This document shows, in pieces, positions 12,375 through 24,918 of a stretch of DNA of 64,000 nucleotides. The notes under the pieces were generated by a model. That model was not told the origin of the DNA, made no database searches, and worked only from the letters and a program-made list of their open reading frames with translations. Position numbers and translations under genes: made by a program. This stretch comes from Agroathelia rolfsii (Eukaryota > Basidiomycota > Agaricomycetes > Amylocorticiales > Amylocorticiaceae). Numbering within the stretch: position 1 is the stretch's first letter; every line of letters begins with the position of its first letter. Where the stretch lies: positions 1,302,001 to 1,366,000 of the forward strand of contig JABRWF010000008.1 in the NCBI GenBank assembly GCA_018343915.1. The letters are read 5' to 3'.

Positions 12375-12530
12375 TTATTTTGACTCCCATCATGCTACTG
12401 AGGCAAACCGGAGTCCAGGGGCGAACCCTGGCTCTGAGCGGAAACAATAATGGTAGGTGACTAAAGTGGGAGGGGTATAGCTAGGTGTGGTAGGTACTGT
12501 GCAATATAGGTGTTGTGTGTGCGGCAAGTC
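12375..12530 (-). repeat. Partial inverted copy of the TCAYGTGA-bounded repeat (3' part)
   Basis: The reverse complement of this stretch matches about 11030-11170, including CGCTCAGAGCCAGG, GGAGTCCGGTTTGCC and the A/T tail AATAAATAAATTAAAAAA. Together the two copies flank the foldback element as inverted repeats. Confidence 0.6.
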
Positions 12531-14740
12531 AAGTGCGCGTAGGTGGCAAGAAGCTGCCCGCTCACAATTATCAAATGCGCCATAATCTGCGGCTCAGCGC
12601 TGTCTAGCACATATCGATGGCGAGTCTAGCCCTGGGGCTATAGCCTGCTATCTCAAAGCTCTTCCGCTATACCTACCAAGTTATCAGTACTGTGTCACTG
12701 ACTGGTCTTGTACTCAATCAACATAGACACCTTTTCCACAGCATTTTCGAGAGTAACCCCTTCACGGCCACATCATCTTGTGCTTGCGCTCGTCACTTGG
12801 GTTTTTCCGCTTACTACCATCCGAGAGCTCTACATACCCAACACTCATCATCGTTACTAATCCTCATTAACATGCTCATTAACGGACCATAAATACTACG
12901 CATTTCTCTTTGGTTTCTCATTCATCCTTCATTGACCTAAAGGTTCCCATCAGGTCACTAATAAAGCGTCTTTTATCTCATGATAACGAGTTTGTGACAC
13001 CAAGAACATTCGTATTGGGTATTACGCATCTCATCATCTATCCCAACCCACTATTTAACCAGAGACCGGATACTCAGGTGCGCCCAATACAAAAGTTACA
13101 TGCTCATTCACCTTGGACCGTTCCCACCCACCAGTATACGTATATGTAAATTCACATTAGCATGGCCTCCAACTTAGTTTAGCTGACTTTTATCGCCTGG
13201 GCTACATCTCAACCTACAATTTAAGCTGTTCTTTCTCCGTCAGGCCGTTTTTGTCGGACCCAAGGAGTCGATGCGTGATCATACCTTGCGTTAGGTTGGA
13301 CGAATGACTCTAGTCTTCTTGCGGAAGCATAGTAGCAATACTAATAAACCATGTCAATGATTAGGCCCAAGATACCCCCAATCCACTGATTATTGATGCC
13401 ATTCTTTAGCGAGTAGGCCTATGATTTGCATTTCTTGCATCATACGCCTCTTTTTTTCTTTTTCTAGCGAGTGGTCGGCAATTGTCTTGTCGCAGACAAC
13501 CCTGGTCCTTCAATGGTTTCTCATAGTTGATTATCTCTCAATATACATGTGAGATGCCGCTTGGTGTTCCTCTCATCCTCCATCCACTTACTTTTACCTA
13601 CGCAATCGTGGATGATGGATTTGTACACCCTAACCATCACTATTTTAAACAACGGTGGTAATTTAGTCACCTTTTTCAAGTTAGGCAGGCTGTTAGTTGT
13701 CTATTATGTTTTTATATTGACACCATGATACAGAGCATAAGCTTGGAGTGGCGGCAGTTCTCTTAGCTCTCGTCTTGCTCTCTCCTCAGGCCTTGATTTC
13801 TATCGACATCCTGGAGCCACTCAAAATAATACTGCATGACTAACTATTTGCTAGTGAATGAACTGGAGATGATCAATTACTCCCGTTCATCTAAGATGAC
13901 TATGCCGGCACAGCTGCTACGCTTTGGATTATTAGGGCTAGCACCTAGAACAGTCCTGAGAACCATGCCAGCTGTAAGTCTACGAGTTTATGTCACTTCC
14001 TCTTCACTATCTCCACATGTCCGTGGGTATATGCCTTGCCTCTGTCGTCTTTCATGGTTGATGTATGCTTATGCGACACTTGCATTGAATTATCTCTTCG
14101 GGATAGTATAGCTACTATACGTAATACATGATGTCCCTCGGTACTTATCTGCTTCTCTGAGCAGCCAGTATTTGTTGCCGTTCTGAGTTGAACGTCGTCT
14201 GGCAAGGAGAATCTGCGAGTGCTGAGTGTATCGTCGCCGGCATACTTACTACTATCTGTTGTGGCGGATAGTGAGGTACACGATAGTTGGTCACGTCAAT
14301 CTGTTCTCCATGGTTCTACACGCTCTCCTCTCATGCTTATCCCTGATTCTTCCACCGTTTGATATTGACGCCTTAGGCTTTCTTGACATAGTTTCAATCA
14401 CATCTTTTCTCCGATAAAAATAGATACCAAACTCTGAATCTGAAGACCAAGAAATGTTGAATTCGTTGCTTTCATTGTACAACTTCAGCACAATCGTACG
14501 AACAAAGGGATTTTATTTCTATAAAGTTTAAATATGTACTTATATATGACAGTAAAGACGACGGCTATACCATAACATTTTTAAGGCACCCTTAATTTAC
14601 CAAGTAAAGCTATGAGCATGGCAGGTGGACGTTCAGAAGGTAGAGGGTATACATAGGCGTATCATCTCATTACTGAGAAGCGCCGTAAATACAATAGATC
14701 AGTTGGCTGACTCGGGCTCAGGAACCCGATCGGTTTCGAG
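12531..14740. other. Gene-poor stretch 3' of DUF6535 copy 3
   Basis: Several short frames occur, the longest 91 codons at 13836, but none shows recognisable domains, codon bias or introns. Part of it (about 13740-13860) resembles about 26640-26745 before copy 5 ('tctcctcaggccttgattt' and 'tctcaggtcttgatcgtc'), which suggests old duplicated flanks of DUF6535 copies. Confidence 0.35.
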
Positions 14741-17126
14741 TTAAATAGGTTCCAGTGCGCTCCAGAACGCAGATTTATCTTGAATTCTATGAAGATCCTC
14801 AGGAAGCTCGTTATCGGCAAATTCAGACAACATTCTACCAATGTCAATGGCCCTTTCTTTGTCGGCCTTCTGGAGAGTAGAGACAAAACCGTCCGGGAGG
14901 TATGAGAGGTGTCGAAGCACATAAGCAGGCAAGTAATGGAATTGCCGATCCCGGCTATAGACATATCGGCTGTCAGCCCTAATATCTACTTGCAATACCG
15001 TCTCAACTGCCGTAAGGAATACTGTACAATCTTCGGCTTGGATATTTGGATGATTCTCAACGTCAGATCCGAAGATAGGTACGGCTATGTCCCAAAAAAC
15101 TTGGGTCGATCTCTGTATTTTGCTGTGGCGGTTGTCAACTAATGGGCCTGCATCGTCAAGAGACAATTCATCTCTATTACGTTCAAGATAGCGCTGTGAA
15201 GCTTTCATTAAATATGCAGGATTGATATATGATAAATGATTTTAGAAAAGCGCGTCAAGTCGTGGAAGCAAATTAGAGATGTGAGGAAACGTCATATCAC
15301 TAAGGTTCATGGTACAGAGGGTATCGAAGAAAGAGAGACCATCCCAGCCAAAACCACTCAGAAGATCAGTGATAGAAGCAAAGCTAGCTTGCAACTCCTT
15401 GTTTGTCATCTGCTCTGACTGCGCCAATAGCTTGTGACACACTTCTCGTAAGCAATCGAAGGCTTGAGCAGCAGGACTCGTATTCGTGTGGTAAGCGAAG
15501 CATTCCGTCGAATTTTATCCAGCTTGGGAATGACAGATGCCAGCTGTTCGAGTAATTTTTTCAGATACGTGATAACTGGTAACGCAATAGCCATAAGGAA
15601 AGCTTTGGGGTCCTCATCCACCGTGGACCTGAGACACTGTACCAGTCGTCGTCTTCGTAAGCCTCTTTAGCGGAAGATATAGCAGCCTGAATGAAAAATA
15701 GAATGCGCCGGAAAACAATTATAACCTTTCGAAGAACTAACCCCAATGGCGTCTGGTATGTACAACGCAATATGAATGCTGGCAAGGCTGTCGTGATTGT
15801 GGCAGTAAGGATCACCAGACCGACGAATGCCGTAGTAATGTGGGCCGTTGTTTCATTGATTCTCCAGAGCAGCACTGCTAGAACAGCAAAGAACAGCAAG
15901 AGGCCACCTTCAAGGCATTCTGATATAGCCGAGATGATGAAATCCACATGCCAGCTATCAAGGTCACGCCGGCGGTAATGGCGAACATGGATGGCGTGCT
16001 GGAGAGGGAAAACAGTTGTCCAGCGCATGTACTCGCGTATCCATTGCTTGACGAGGATCCCGAACAAAGCCGCGCCGAGAGATAGGATCAGGCTGACGAG
16101 CCAAAGCGATGTAGTGGCGACGAGTGATTTGGGCTGATCCACCGACGTAAGTGAGACGTTGCTTGAAAATGCTTCTTGACCCAGCGAAAGGGCATGCAAC
16201 TGATTTGACATGTCGAGGAGTATCTCTGCTGAATGCTTGACATTGTCCGGTTGCAGCTCGGTGTAGACTTGAGCGAGAAAGGCCGTCAGCACAGCTGAGA
16301 AAAGACCCGCCTAGAGATATAAATTTAACCGTGGAGAGGAGGCATGTAGGATCATTATGGGCTCACAAAAAGGAGAAGAGTATCAATGTATTTATCCTTC
16401 TGGTTAACCCAGTCTTCGTCGAGTTTCCTGTATTCGTTGCAGACGGTCACCCATCCGTTCGTCTTGTCGATGTTTGATTATGAATTTTCTTTACTATCCT
16501 GTGTTGATAATCGAAATGATCAGATAAATGCAGCTGCTAGGGTCAGTGGAAGAAGACACCTTTTTGTTATCAGTGGCATTGCCTGTATCTCCTTTCGACT
16601 CCAAAGGGCCACCTCCATGTTCATGCGTCCTTGACGGGCTGTTCAGACCATCATTTTCGTCTCTGAAGGTTGGGACATTTATAGGCGTCTCGGGCTGCTG
16701 TTATCAATGAGTGATCCAGGAGATGAAAATGAACATAAATAATGACAATTAACATACCCCAGTGCTGGCAGTAGCTTGTCGTTCCCAGGACTCATGTTGC
16801 CTTCACTCTCCTCGGCTCTAGCGTTGTCGAATAAGCGGTTCCGCTCTTTCACGGTTTCCATCTGAGTATTTGTCTGCTCAGGCTTATGTTTTGAGTGGAA
16901 TATACGTTGCAATCCGCGAAAAATACATTGCTCGACAAAGAAGAAGCAGGCTTTTTTTGCTCGAGGTGATGTGTATCATTCTTGATACTGTTATCCTGCA
17001 GAGGAAGTTCCGTAAAATTATCCCAATATGAAACGTACTGTAACTTACGTTCGCTTGGCCAGGACCACAGGGAGTCATTTCATGGCCCTCGGGCTCAGTT
17101 GGCTGGCGATCAGAAGAGTTGGACAT
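14741..17126 (-). pseudogene. DUF6535 copy 3, pseudogene
   Basis: The exon order of copy 1 is retained, starting with MSNSSDRQPTEPEGHE at 17126, but the gene is broken three times. The exon 3 equivalent lacks one base just before its donor (around 16775), shifting the frame. The main exon stops at TGA 15561-15563 (after LRYQLSRI). About 0.6 kb of the central exon is deleted: sequence encoding MLRLPHE is joined at about 15480 directly to the region equivalent to VKTNPAAQAFDCL, again out of frame. The last exon (14741-15208) is open and ends LEPI like copy 1. The TM-rich first part of the main exon (15561-16292) is still open. Confidence 0.8.
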
Positions 17127-18564
17127 AGGGAAAGACCAGTCGATATTGTTAGCTGGAGGGCTCAATGACTTTGAAGGGAATGAAGATGCGGTGTCTTGAC
17201 ACCGGGCCTGTGCTTTCCAGCATGTAATGCCTCACTACACTCAATACTTCACTGGCATTACGACACTTGAATTGGCTATTCTGCATAGGCGGCAAGAAGC
17301 GACTAATGCCATTGTCATCAGTTGCACTGGTAATTTACTCAAAACCAAAAGAGCGGGCGTGATAACGGGTTTGCACTGTGTTTTCAATTGTTGCTGTGCA
17401 CATTTAGACTTCTGATCTTCTATCCCAGCTCAAGACAAGCGCTGTGAACTGCTCAAAGACTAAGACTCAGATAATACTAGTTGCGCAGACTGCCAAACAT
17501 CGGGACAGTATCTGGGTGTAATATGGTGAATATTATACAAAGAGTTTTGTGGGAAGCACGCTGGTAGGTCCAAGCAATCATTCAGCGAGGATTAGAATTC
17601 ATGCTGAGGTTCATGTTCCCAACTGACTCCGACTTGCGCGGCAGTATCCATTTGATTGACAGTTTGGTTGACATCATCAGCCGCAATTTACCCAAATCCG
17701 AACAAACAGACGCCGTAGAACATGTTTATTGGATTTCATCCTCTAATGACATCTCTTGCCTGTCATTGACGAATCCGGAGCGGGTCACATTGGCCGTACC
17801 ATTGATACATGACTCGCACTCCTCCGCTGCTTGACCGAATCCTTCGTACACTCCATTCACATGCCAGTGCTGGCTGATCTATGCCACATTCTTGTTTTCT
17901 TGCGCAACTCGCAGTTAGGCCTTGGCGAAGAACACGAACACCTTGGAAAGTTGGATACGCATTTCTCCACATTACTTGCTTTGATCATCGTTCGGCGGCG
18001 CTGATAAAGGCCTCAGCGTCATAATGGTTCCCATAATGCTCCAAGTTGCTAGTACGCCCTCCCAGCTCAACAATCCTGATTTTGCCCTAACTGTCTCCAA
18101 CGCGTCATAACGGTTTCTGAACTTATGCCAGGGGCAAGCAAAAAGCGGAAATCATCCAATCTGAAATCAACCATGAACGACATGAACATAACAGCGACAA
18201 ATATCAATTTCCGACGTTGATGTTAAGTCCGGGATATCCAGGGCGCTCACCTTAGGTACCGAATGTCTCGTCATATCCTCCTGTATGCCATACAAGCTCC
18301 TTGCTTGTACCTACTATCCTTTGTGTTCGGACTTAGCTTGCATGACTTACAGATCTCCCATTATTCTACCTAATCATCCAGGATGTTTCATTCAGGCGCA
18401 GTATTTGGAAACGTTGAAAACGAAGCAAAACAAAAACAAAACAAAACAAAAAAAATGCAAGTTATGTGAATTCATCAAATACTGTAGGAGATTTAATAGC
18501 GATTGAAATCGTCCAAATTCAAGATTAGACGGGGGTCATGCTCCCTAATGCAAAGCGTAGTGAC
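17127..18564. repeat. Upstream region of DUF6535 copy 3, duplicated
   Basis: Positions 17127-17840 are collinear with 4374-5070 upstream of copy 1. The remainder to 18564 contains no supported gene; it includes an AACAAA-type simple repeat at about 18420-18455. The degraded dyad GTAATGCCTCACTAC is at 17224-17238. Confidence 0.5.
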
Positions 18565-20087
18565 TCAGGCCTTGATCTTCAACAAATAGTCGTCCAGTTC
18601 TACTGCCAATGCTCCCATATCACCACGTTCATCCGGGTTCTTTGTCCAGCGCTTGTCAATCCATACGCGCAAGTCATCGGGAATATCACAGAGGGGCTCG
18701 CCGCCCTCGTACCACTCGGGCGTTAAACCTCTTTCCATTGCATCAATCCATTTTCTCCAGAGTCGAGTGAAGCGGTAATATGGCACGCGACCTGTGAAAA
18801 TCTACAGAGATGCGGACACTTAATTGCACATGCCATCGAAACGAAATGGTGCAGATAACATTACCTCATATGCTGTACAAGCGAACGCCCAAACATCCGA
18901 TGCCTTCGAAACAATAACGTCATCCTGCTCATCAAGCAGTTCTGGCGCATGACGTCGAGGATCAAGGTTGTCAATGGGCACACTCAAGCCAGTATGACCG
19001 TTCGCAAGACGAGAGAGCCCAAAATCACAGATGACAGCGCGGCCATCATCATTAATAAGGACGTTGTTCTAAGAGGATATGTGATCAGCAACGATATGGC
19101 TCATGAGCTGCCACTAGTTTGATCATACTGGCTTTATGTCTCCATGGACGATATTCATAGAATGCATATATGCTAGCCCATGGGCAATATCGCATACCTA
19201 TTTAATATGGTATAAACTTTATGTTTCCATCATATCGAGAAAGCCTTTGGACGTACGATAGAAAGTCGCTGTTGCCATGCCTTTGGATTTTCATGCAAAT
19301 AATCCAGCACATTTCCTTGTTCAAGCCATGGCATGACAAGGTAAGCAGCCGAATATCCCTCTACTATCTGTCCGGAATTGATGCTAACCCCATAGAATGG
19401 CAGAATGTTGGGATGATTAATGGTCATCAAGCGACTCCACATATGGGCTTCCCTATAAAACAACTACGAATAAAGTAAATTTCGCCTCAGTGGACAGGTG
19501 GTTCTTTGTCTTGTTATACATACCTTCCACCAGTCGTTAATGGATTGACCTTTCTTCTTGACAAGCATTTTCACGGCGACCTACAAATTGATGATTATGT
19601 ACATGTCAATACAATCATAATTGTCCACAATAGTGGTGTGCCAGGGATGATCAATGACCGAACGACCGAGTCGAAACGACTAGTCGGCGACCACGGACCG
19701 AACTACCGCATATCACGTGACCGAAATCGTCCCTCGGAAGTATCCTCCCTCCCTATCGGAACTGTCGGAACGAGCAGTCAGGGTCGATGGATGCTTCCGA
19801 TGGTCTTTCTGCCACGACTCAAGTTCACACGTGTCTCATCGGTCGATCGGTCGTGGTCATAAAAGACGGATCATACGACTACTGGGCGACCGGCACCACT
19901 ACTGGCACACGGTGATAGTACATGTACTCACTGTTTCCTGTTCGGCCTCTCCAGAGTCCTTATGATTAAGCATGTGCACAACACCGAAACTCCCACAGTC
20001 GCGGCGTTGAGCAATTATAAAGGAATTCAAGTCCTGGTACTTGAGAATAGCATAACTCTCTAATAGTGGAATCGTGTGATAGTGCAT
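18565..20087 (-). CDS. Small TKL-type protein kinase
   Basis: Six exons join in phase 0 at every junction: 19932-20087, 19524-19580, 19257-19463, 19129-19197, 18865-19068, 18565-18801, giving 309 residues that are almost only a kinase domain. Visible landmarks: glycine-rich loop CGSFGVVH (31-38), VAVK lysine (K56), HPNILPFYGV, catalytic loop IVHGDIKPNN (156-165, with G in place of R of HRD), DFG (178-180), APELL, SDVWAFACTAYEI and a C-lobe ending DDYLLKIKA. Such HGDIKxxN kinases are a large fungal group close to TKL/RIP-like kinases and are predicted Ser/Thr kinases. The start at 20087 is the first in-frame ATG before the loop; additional upstream exons cannot be excluded. Introns are 58-66 bp except the first (351 bp), which contains a possible MITE. 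Confidence 0.75.
19636..19910. mobile_element. Candidate MITE inside the first kinase intron
   Basis: The 275-bp segment is bounded by the perfect inverted repeat GTGTGCCAG (19636-19644) and CTGGCACAC (19902-19910) and is rich in GACCG/CGGTC motifs unlike its surroundings. Removing it would leave an intron of about 76 bp, close to the size of the others. I could not find a clean target-site duplication, so the assignment is tentative. Confidence 0.35.
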
Positions 20088-20294
20088 ATGTGCGAGGGAC
20101 GGTGCAGTAAAGGGGACTGGCTGATAATGAGGAAATACATGCCTGAGTGCTGGTGATATACGGCACAGGGGAGAGGGGGGAGAGGGGGGGGAAGGTTGGT
20201 GTAGGACGAAGGGGGCATGAACTGCTTATGCTTGGCCAGGACCCATAGGCCCACGAAAACACAAGACATATACAAAAATTATTTCCGTCAAGCA

Positions 20295-21005
20295 GTCACG
20301 TGACACCTTCTTTCTCTCTTACCACCACCATGACCCTACACTACCACTAATCTCAGCGGCCATCGCGCCCCCCATTTTTTTGGGTCGCTGCCACTTTCCC
20401 CATCCATTTCACTTTTACCAGAAGGTCGCCCGACTATTAACTGGAGGCTCCTGTCCAGTCTTAGGGTCATTAATGGTGCTGTGGTCACTATTTGCCAATA
20501 CACCCCTACCTTTTGACTGGCCTTTGCCAGTTCAAGCATTCTACCACACCGACTGCTATGCACTCATGCAATCTTACTGTATCCTCATTATTGAAGACTC
20601 CAACAGTGCATGTCCTCCCCTATGAGTGCTGAGCAACCCCCACCCAACCAACACCGCAGAATGGATTTATTCCACCTTTTATCAAGTCTCAGCACATGGT
20701 TCATGTAGTATCAAGGAGGGTGTTTTGAAGGAGCTGGATAATTTTGGGGCTATAGATGGAGGCTGACTGTACAGGATGATTTTGCCTTTTTGCACTTTTG
20801 GCTTTTGCCATGGTCATACATGTGCTGCATATAAATTTTGCATAGCACAACACCTCCCAACCTATATCATCCTAACCCACACCACACTTCCTTAAACTTT
20901 GTTAAACATTACCACAGCCTTTAACACTGTAGTCTGTCTTAGGTACATGAAGCGGTATATAAACGTAATTAAAATTAAAATTAAAATTAAAAGCTATCAC
21001 GTGAT
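20295..21005 (+). repeat. TCAYGTGA-bounded repeat element, copy B
   Basis: Diverged copy of 10446-11175, starting at GTCACGTGAC (20295) and ending with the tail TAATTAAAATTAAAATTAAAA, after which TCACGTGA recurs (about 20997). It lies about 200 bp upstream of the kinase start. Confidence 0.55.
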
Positions 21006-22367
21006 CCTAACCCTATCATGTGACCCCTTCGGGGTCACTCCTACCCTCGGACCTACTCGTCCAACGCTCATCTCTGTTATCCTCACCGTCACTGGGACGT
21101 CTGTCCGGTAACACAGTTCATCGTTGGGTTCTATGAACGAAATGACTCTGCAGCTGTATTCGCTGCTCCTCAAGCTTTTATTATCTTTACTCGGGTTTTT
21201 GCGAGCAAATCGTGCGTGGCTGCCTCATCGCATCATTCCTTCCTACATTTGTCCACTATACTCGCTGGACTATGCGCCGCCGGGAAACTGATGGCCGTGT
21301 TTCGCCGCAGGCCAAGGCATCATGCGAGGTATAGCTGCCACTGTTACTTCTATCTCAGGTCAATTTGCATTGTTGCACTTAATGCATCTATAAGATGCGA
21401 GTGCTTTACAATAGAAGGCTCTAGACTAACTACAATACACCGTCTACGAGTAGGTAATGACAATATCAACGAGTCATGTTACGACAATGTCATACTAGAC
21501 ACCTTAATCCGCTGATCTGTGATATTCTTCCTCGGTGAGAGTATCCTTTACATGTGTTTTCTATCTACCCTACTCTCTTAGTCCTCTTTGCTTACCAGCT
21601 GCTGATAATCGCTATTGTGTGTCCTTGACTATTTTCTTGTATGCATCCGCCCCTCCACTTACGTACGAGGCGCTGCTCGAAGCTCATTTTGTTCTGCACC
21701 CACTCGTTCCCGACATTCACTTTCACGATCGCGATTGATAAACTCTCATCACTTTGCACAATAGGGAAGATTGGAACTTGGTTAGTCTGGGTGAGTAATA
21801 CCTTGAGTGTACGCGGCCGAGCCTTCCCACAGGTATCCAAGACATTATTGCAGTTTCATGGGCGCCTGGACCTAGAACGTAAGGTTTGGTGGTGAAAATC
21901 ATATATTGATACAGTAACTGCGTTATTTTATTTTATTTTTTTATTTTAATTATTTTACATAACTGTGACCACTATAACTCGATTGACGAGATGTGAAACC
22001 TGATCCTTTGATTTATCTTATTTTTGGATTTCATTGGCGCAAATATGGCGGACAAGCATGATTCCTTGGACATTTATCAAAGCCGGTATCCGTTATGGTA
22101 TTATATCTAGACTTCCGATATATAGATGCAGGCTTTGTGAGCTTGAAGTTGTGGTTATTATATGATACTGCTACCCATCATCGTCAGAATGAAGCTAGTG
22201 AAAACTCATGTACAAGAATCACATTATGGAAAACAAGAGCCAAGAGACCATGAAGCTTGTCCAAGTCGCAACCGCTACTAGTATGCGAAATGAGCAATTA
22301 TATAAAGCCGATTCGTACATTCCTACATGAATTTGATGTTTTCAAACGGACAGGAAAATACATAAGA
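21006..22367. other. Gene-poor stretch 3' of DUF6535 copy 4
   Basis: Short open frames such as that at 21216 (99 codons) show no domain, intron pattern or paralogue. Nothing else is supported; an A/T-rich tract lies at about 21925-21960. Confidence 0.35.
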
Positions 22368-24918
22368 TTAGTGGCTTGGCCCCAGAACCGATACTGTGAC
22401 TGTATCAGGATGATCATGAAGATGTCCTAATTTGTTCCAGAAACCGTTGGGCTCCCGAATCCGTCCAGTAAGACTAGGGGACTTGCTGCACACCCGTGAC
22501 AACATATTTGAAATGCTGAAAACCTTCCCGTCGGCGGCGTACAGAGCATGGGTAAACTCGGCCGGAAGATATAATTGATTTCGAAGGACATAAGCAACGA
22601 TGTGATAGGCAGGCTGATCCGAATCAGCTCCTGGAGCGTTCTTAGGCATCGCGACCTGGGTTTGCAGTACGGTTTTGGCTGCTGCAAGGAATGCTGTGCA
22701 GCTCTCCGGCAATATTTCCGCAGCATGTATGCTAGTATTGTACAGTTCATATCCAAAGACAGACCCGGCTACGCGCTAGAAGACGTTCGTAACAGGCCGT
22801 ATAGCCTGTTTCTTCTCTTCGAGTTCATCATTTGATAACTTTTCTTTATAGGGTTGTTGTCCAAGCTCGTTATATGATACAATACGCTGCGCAACTGTCA
22901 TGCCATTGACGACGGCATTTCCTATTATTGCGTTTGAGAAATCCCGTTAGCTTTTACTTGATATGGAAAAACTCGGGCTTACGTACTATTTGGATTTGAA
23001 GTCAGCATAATGTCAAAGAAGGACATTTTTGGCTGGGGCGATATGCTAGAAGGTCGATCATAGTGTTATAGCAGGTTTGGGACCCTTGAATCATGTCACT
23101 TGGTGATTATGGTAGAAGCTTGGTGAATACGGCCAAGTAACGGTGTAGTTGAACTGAGCTCCAAGATTGGTACCATTTATGCCCAATCCATGTACTGATT
23201 CAGGATTAGACTTTGAGTTATGTAGGCCATAGCAGAGCAAAAAGATAATGCAGGAAAGACCTGTGGCGAAGTGAGAGTCTACATTTGAACATATAGAAAG
23301 CTGTAACTCGGAAGCTTGTAACTTTTCTGCTAACGATACAAAGTACTCCGAGATCGCATTATTTGATAGCCCCATTTTAGCCTCGTGAACAACTCGCGCA
23401 AGCAGAGAGACCCTAGAGTCCCTGTACTCGCCACCTTCGCTCATATTCGAGAAAATCGTGACAAGGTCTCGGTGATTAGAAATATTTCCTAACAAGCCTG
23501 TTACCTTATTATCGGAACGCAACAGAGAAAGTAGTGCCAATTGAACTGTGTTACTGAGCGTTCTTTCTCACGTTTCCTGTTAATATGCTTCGGAGCATAG
23601 TCAAAAGCAAAGGCATTGTTAGAGATTGTGGTGATAGAGCTCGGAAAGTCAGAAAAACATTGCTCAACCAGGTCTGGAGGGATACGTGCGCGGTCGACCA
23701 GTGAAAGAAAGGATATGCTTCTATCGACTGCACTTTTCCAAGGGCGATTCGATGAGTCAATCATGTCAGCTCCAAACCAGGTGGCGTCGGTGAGAATCTC
23801 CCAAATATCCTCCTTCAAAAACCCAATCAAATACATCATGAGCTCCCTCATCAATTTCTTCAGGAATCCTGGCAAATCCATCAATAAGCACATAAAGTCT
23901 TTATGTTTGGCTATAAAATCGTGAATACGAGTGGAGAGGTATGTATATGAAAGGTCAGAGAGACGGCGGTATACTTTCCAACAAACCAGCCCCATCATAG
24001 TTCGGTACGGTGCACCAGGGACAAGTGCAGGTATACCCAGGGTACTAAAGGCAATGACAAGGGCCCAGCATAAAAATGCGGTTGTCACACCGGAAAATAT
24101 TGTGTCAATCTTCCAGAGCACCACCTCAAATCCGATAAGGAATAAGACCAAGGCTAGTTCAAGAAGATCGGCTACGTTTGTCGTAAATGCCTCGATTAAT
24201 GAGCGTGATAGATAGTAATCACGGTAGAGCCGAAGTGAGACGGCACCCCGTTCATGGACAACATCCGTCCAGCGCATGTATTGGCGTAGCCACTACTTGA
24301 TAAAAACCCCAAGCAAAGCAGCTCCAAGGGCGGTGACTAAGCTGGCAAACCAAAATGAATTAGCAGCAACAAGTGTTCTTGATGGATTTCTGACTGGTAA
24401 CGAGACATTGGTGGCTGGTGCAGCCTGACCAAGCGAGATCGAGTATAGCTGAAGTGATATATCTAGGAGGATCGGAGCAGTCAGCTGGGTGTTATCGGGC
24501 TGCAGCGTGGGGTAGACTTGAACAAGGAAGGCTGTCAAAACGGCAGAGAAAAGACCTGCCTACGGAGATAGGCTTTATTACTGAAGTAAAGAAGAAACGG
24601 GAGTCACAGTGCCGAATAGCATATAGCTTACAAATGTAAGGAGGGAGTCAATGTATGTTTCAAGTTTTTCAAATCGTCTGCTATCGAATTCTTCGCAATG
24701 CTCATAAATCTTGTGCCATGTTTCGGAGCTGGTCGAAGGCTGACTCGTCCCGTGTTCATCATGATCGGGACTTCTATTCCTGTCTTCCGACTGTGTACAA
24801 ACTGAGCATGGTTATTCTTCTACAAACCAAACTCATGGCAACTTACACCTTCAAACCCGACACGACCCATGTCTATGACATCATCTTCTTGCACTGTTGA
24901 TGAAGAGCTCTCAGACAT
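22368..24918 (-). pseudogene. DUF6535 copy 4, divergent pseudogene
   Basis: A distant member of the family. It begins MSESSSTVQEDDVIDMG at 24918, has the exon ending ETYIDSLLTF spliced to AGLFSAVLTAFLVQVYPTLQPD, and ends with a last exon ending at 22368. A TAG at 24293-24295 replaces the Gln of the family motif KQWLRQYMRW (the frame continues normally after it), and a frameshift occurs at about 23540, where ERSVTQFNW passes to QLALLSLLRSDNKVTG. Intervening frames are otherwise long and family-like (23501-24277), so inactivation is probably recent. If the TAG were a sequencing error, the frameshift would still break it. Confidence 0.7.
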
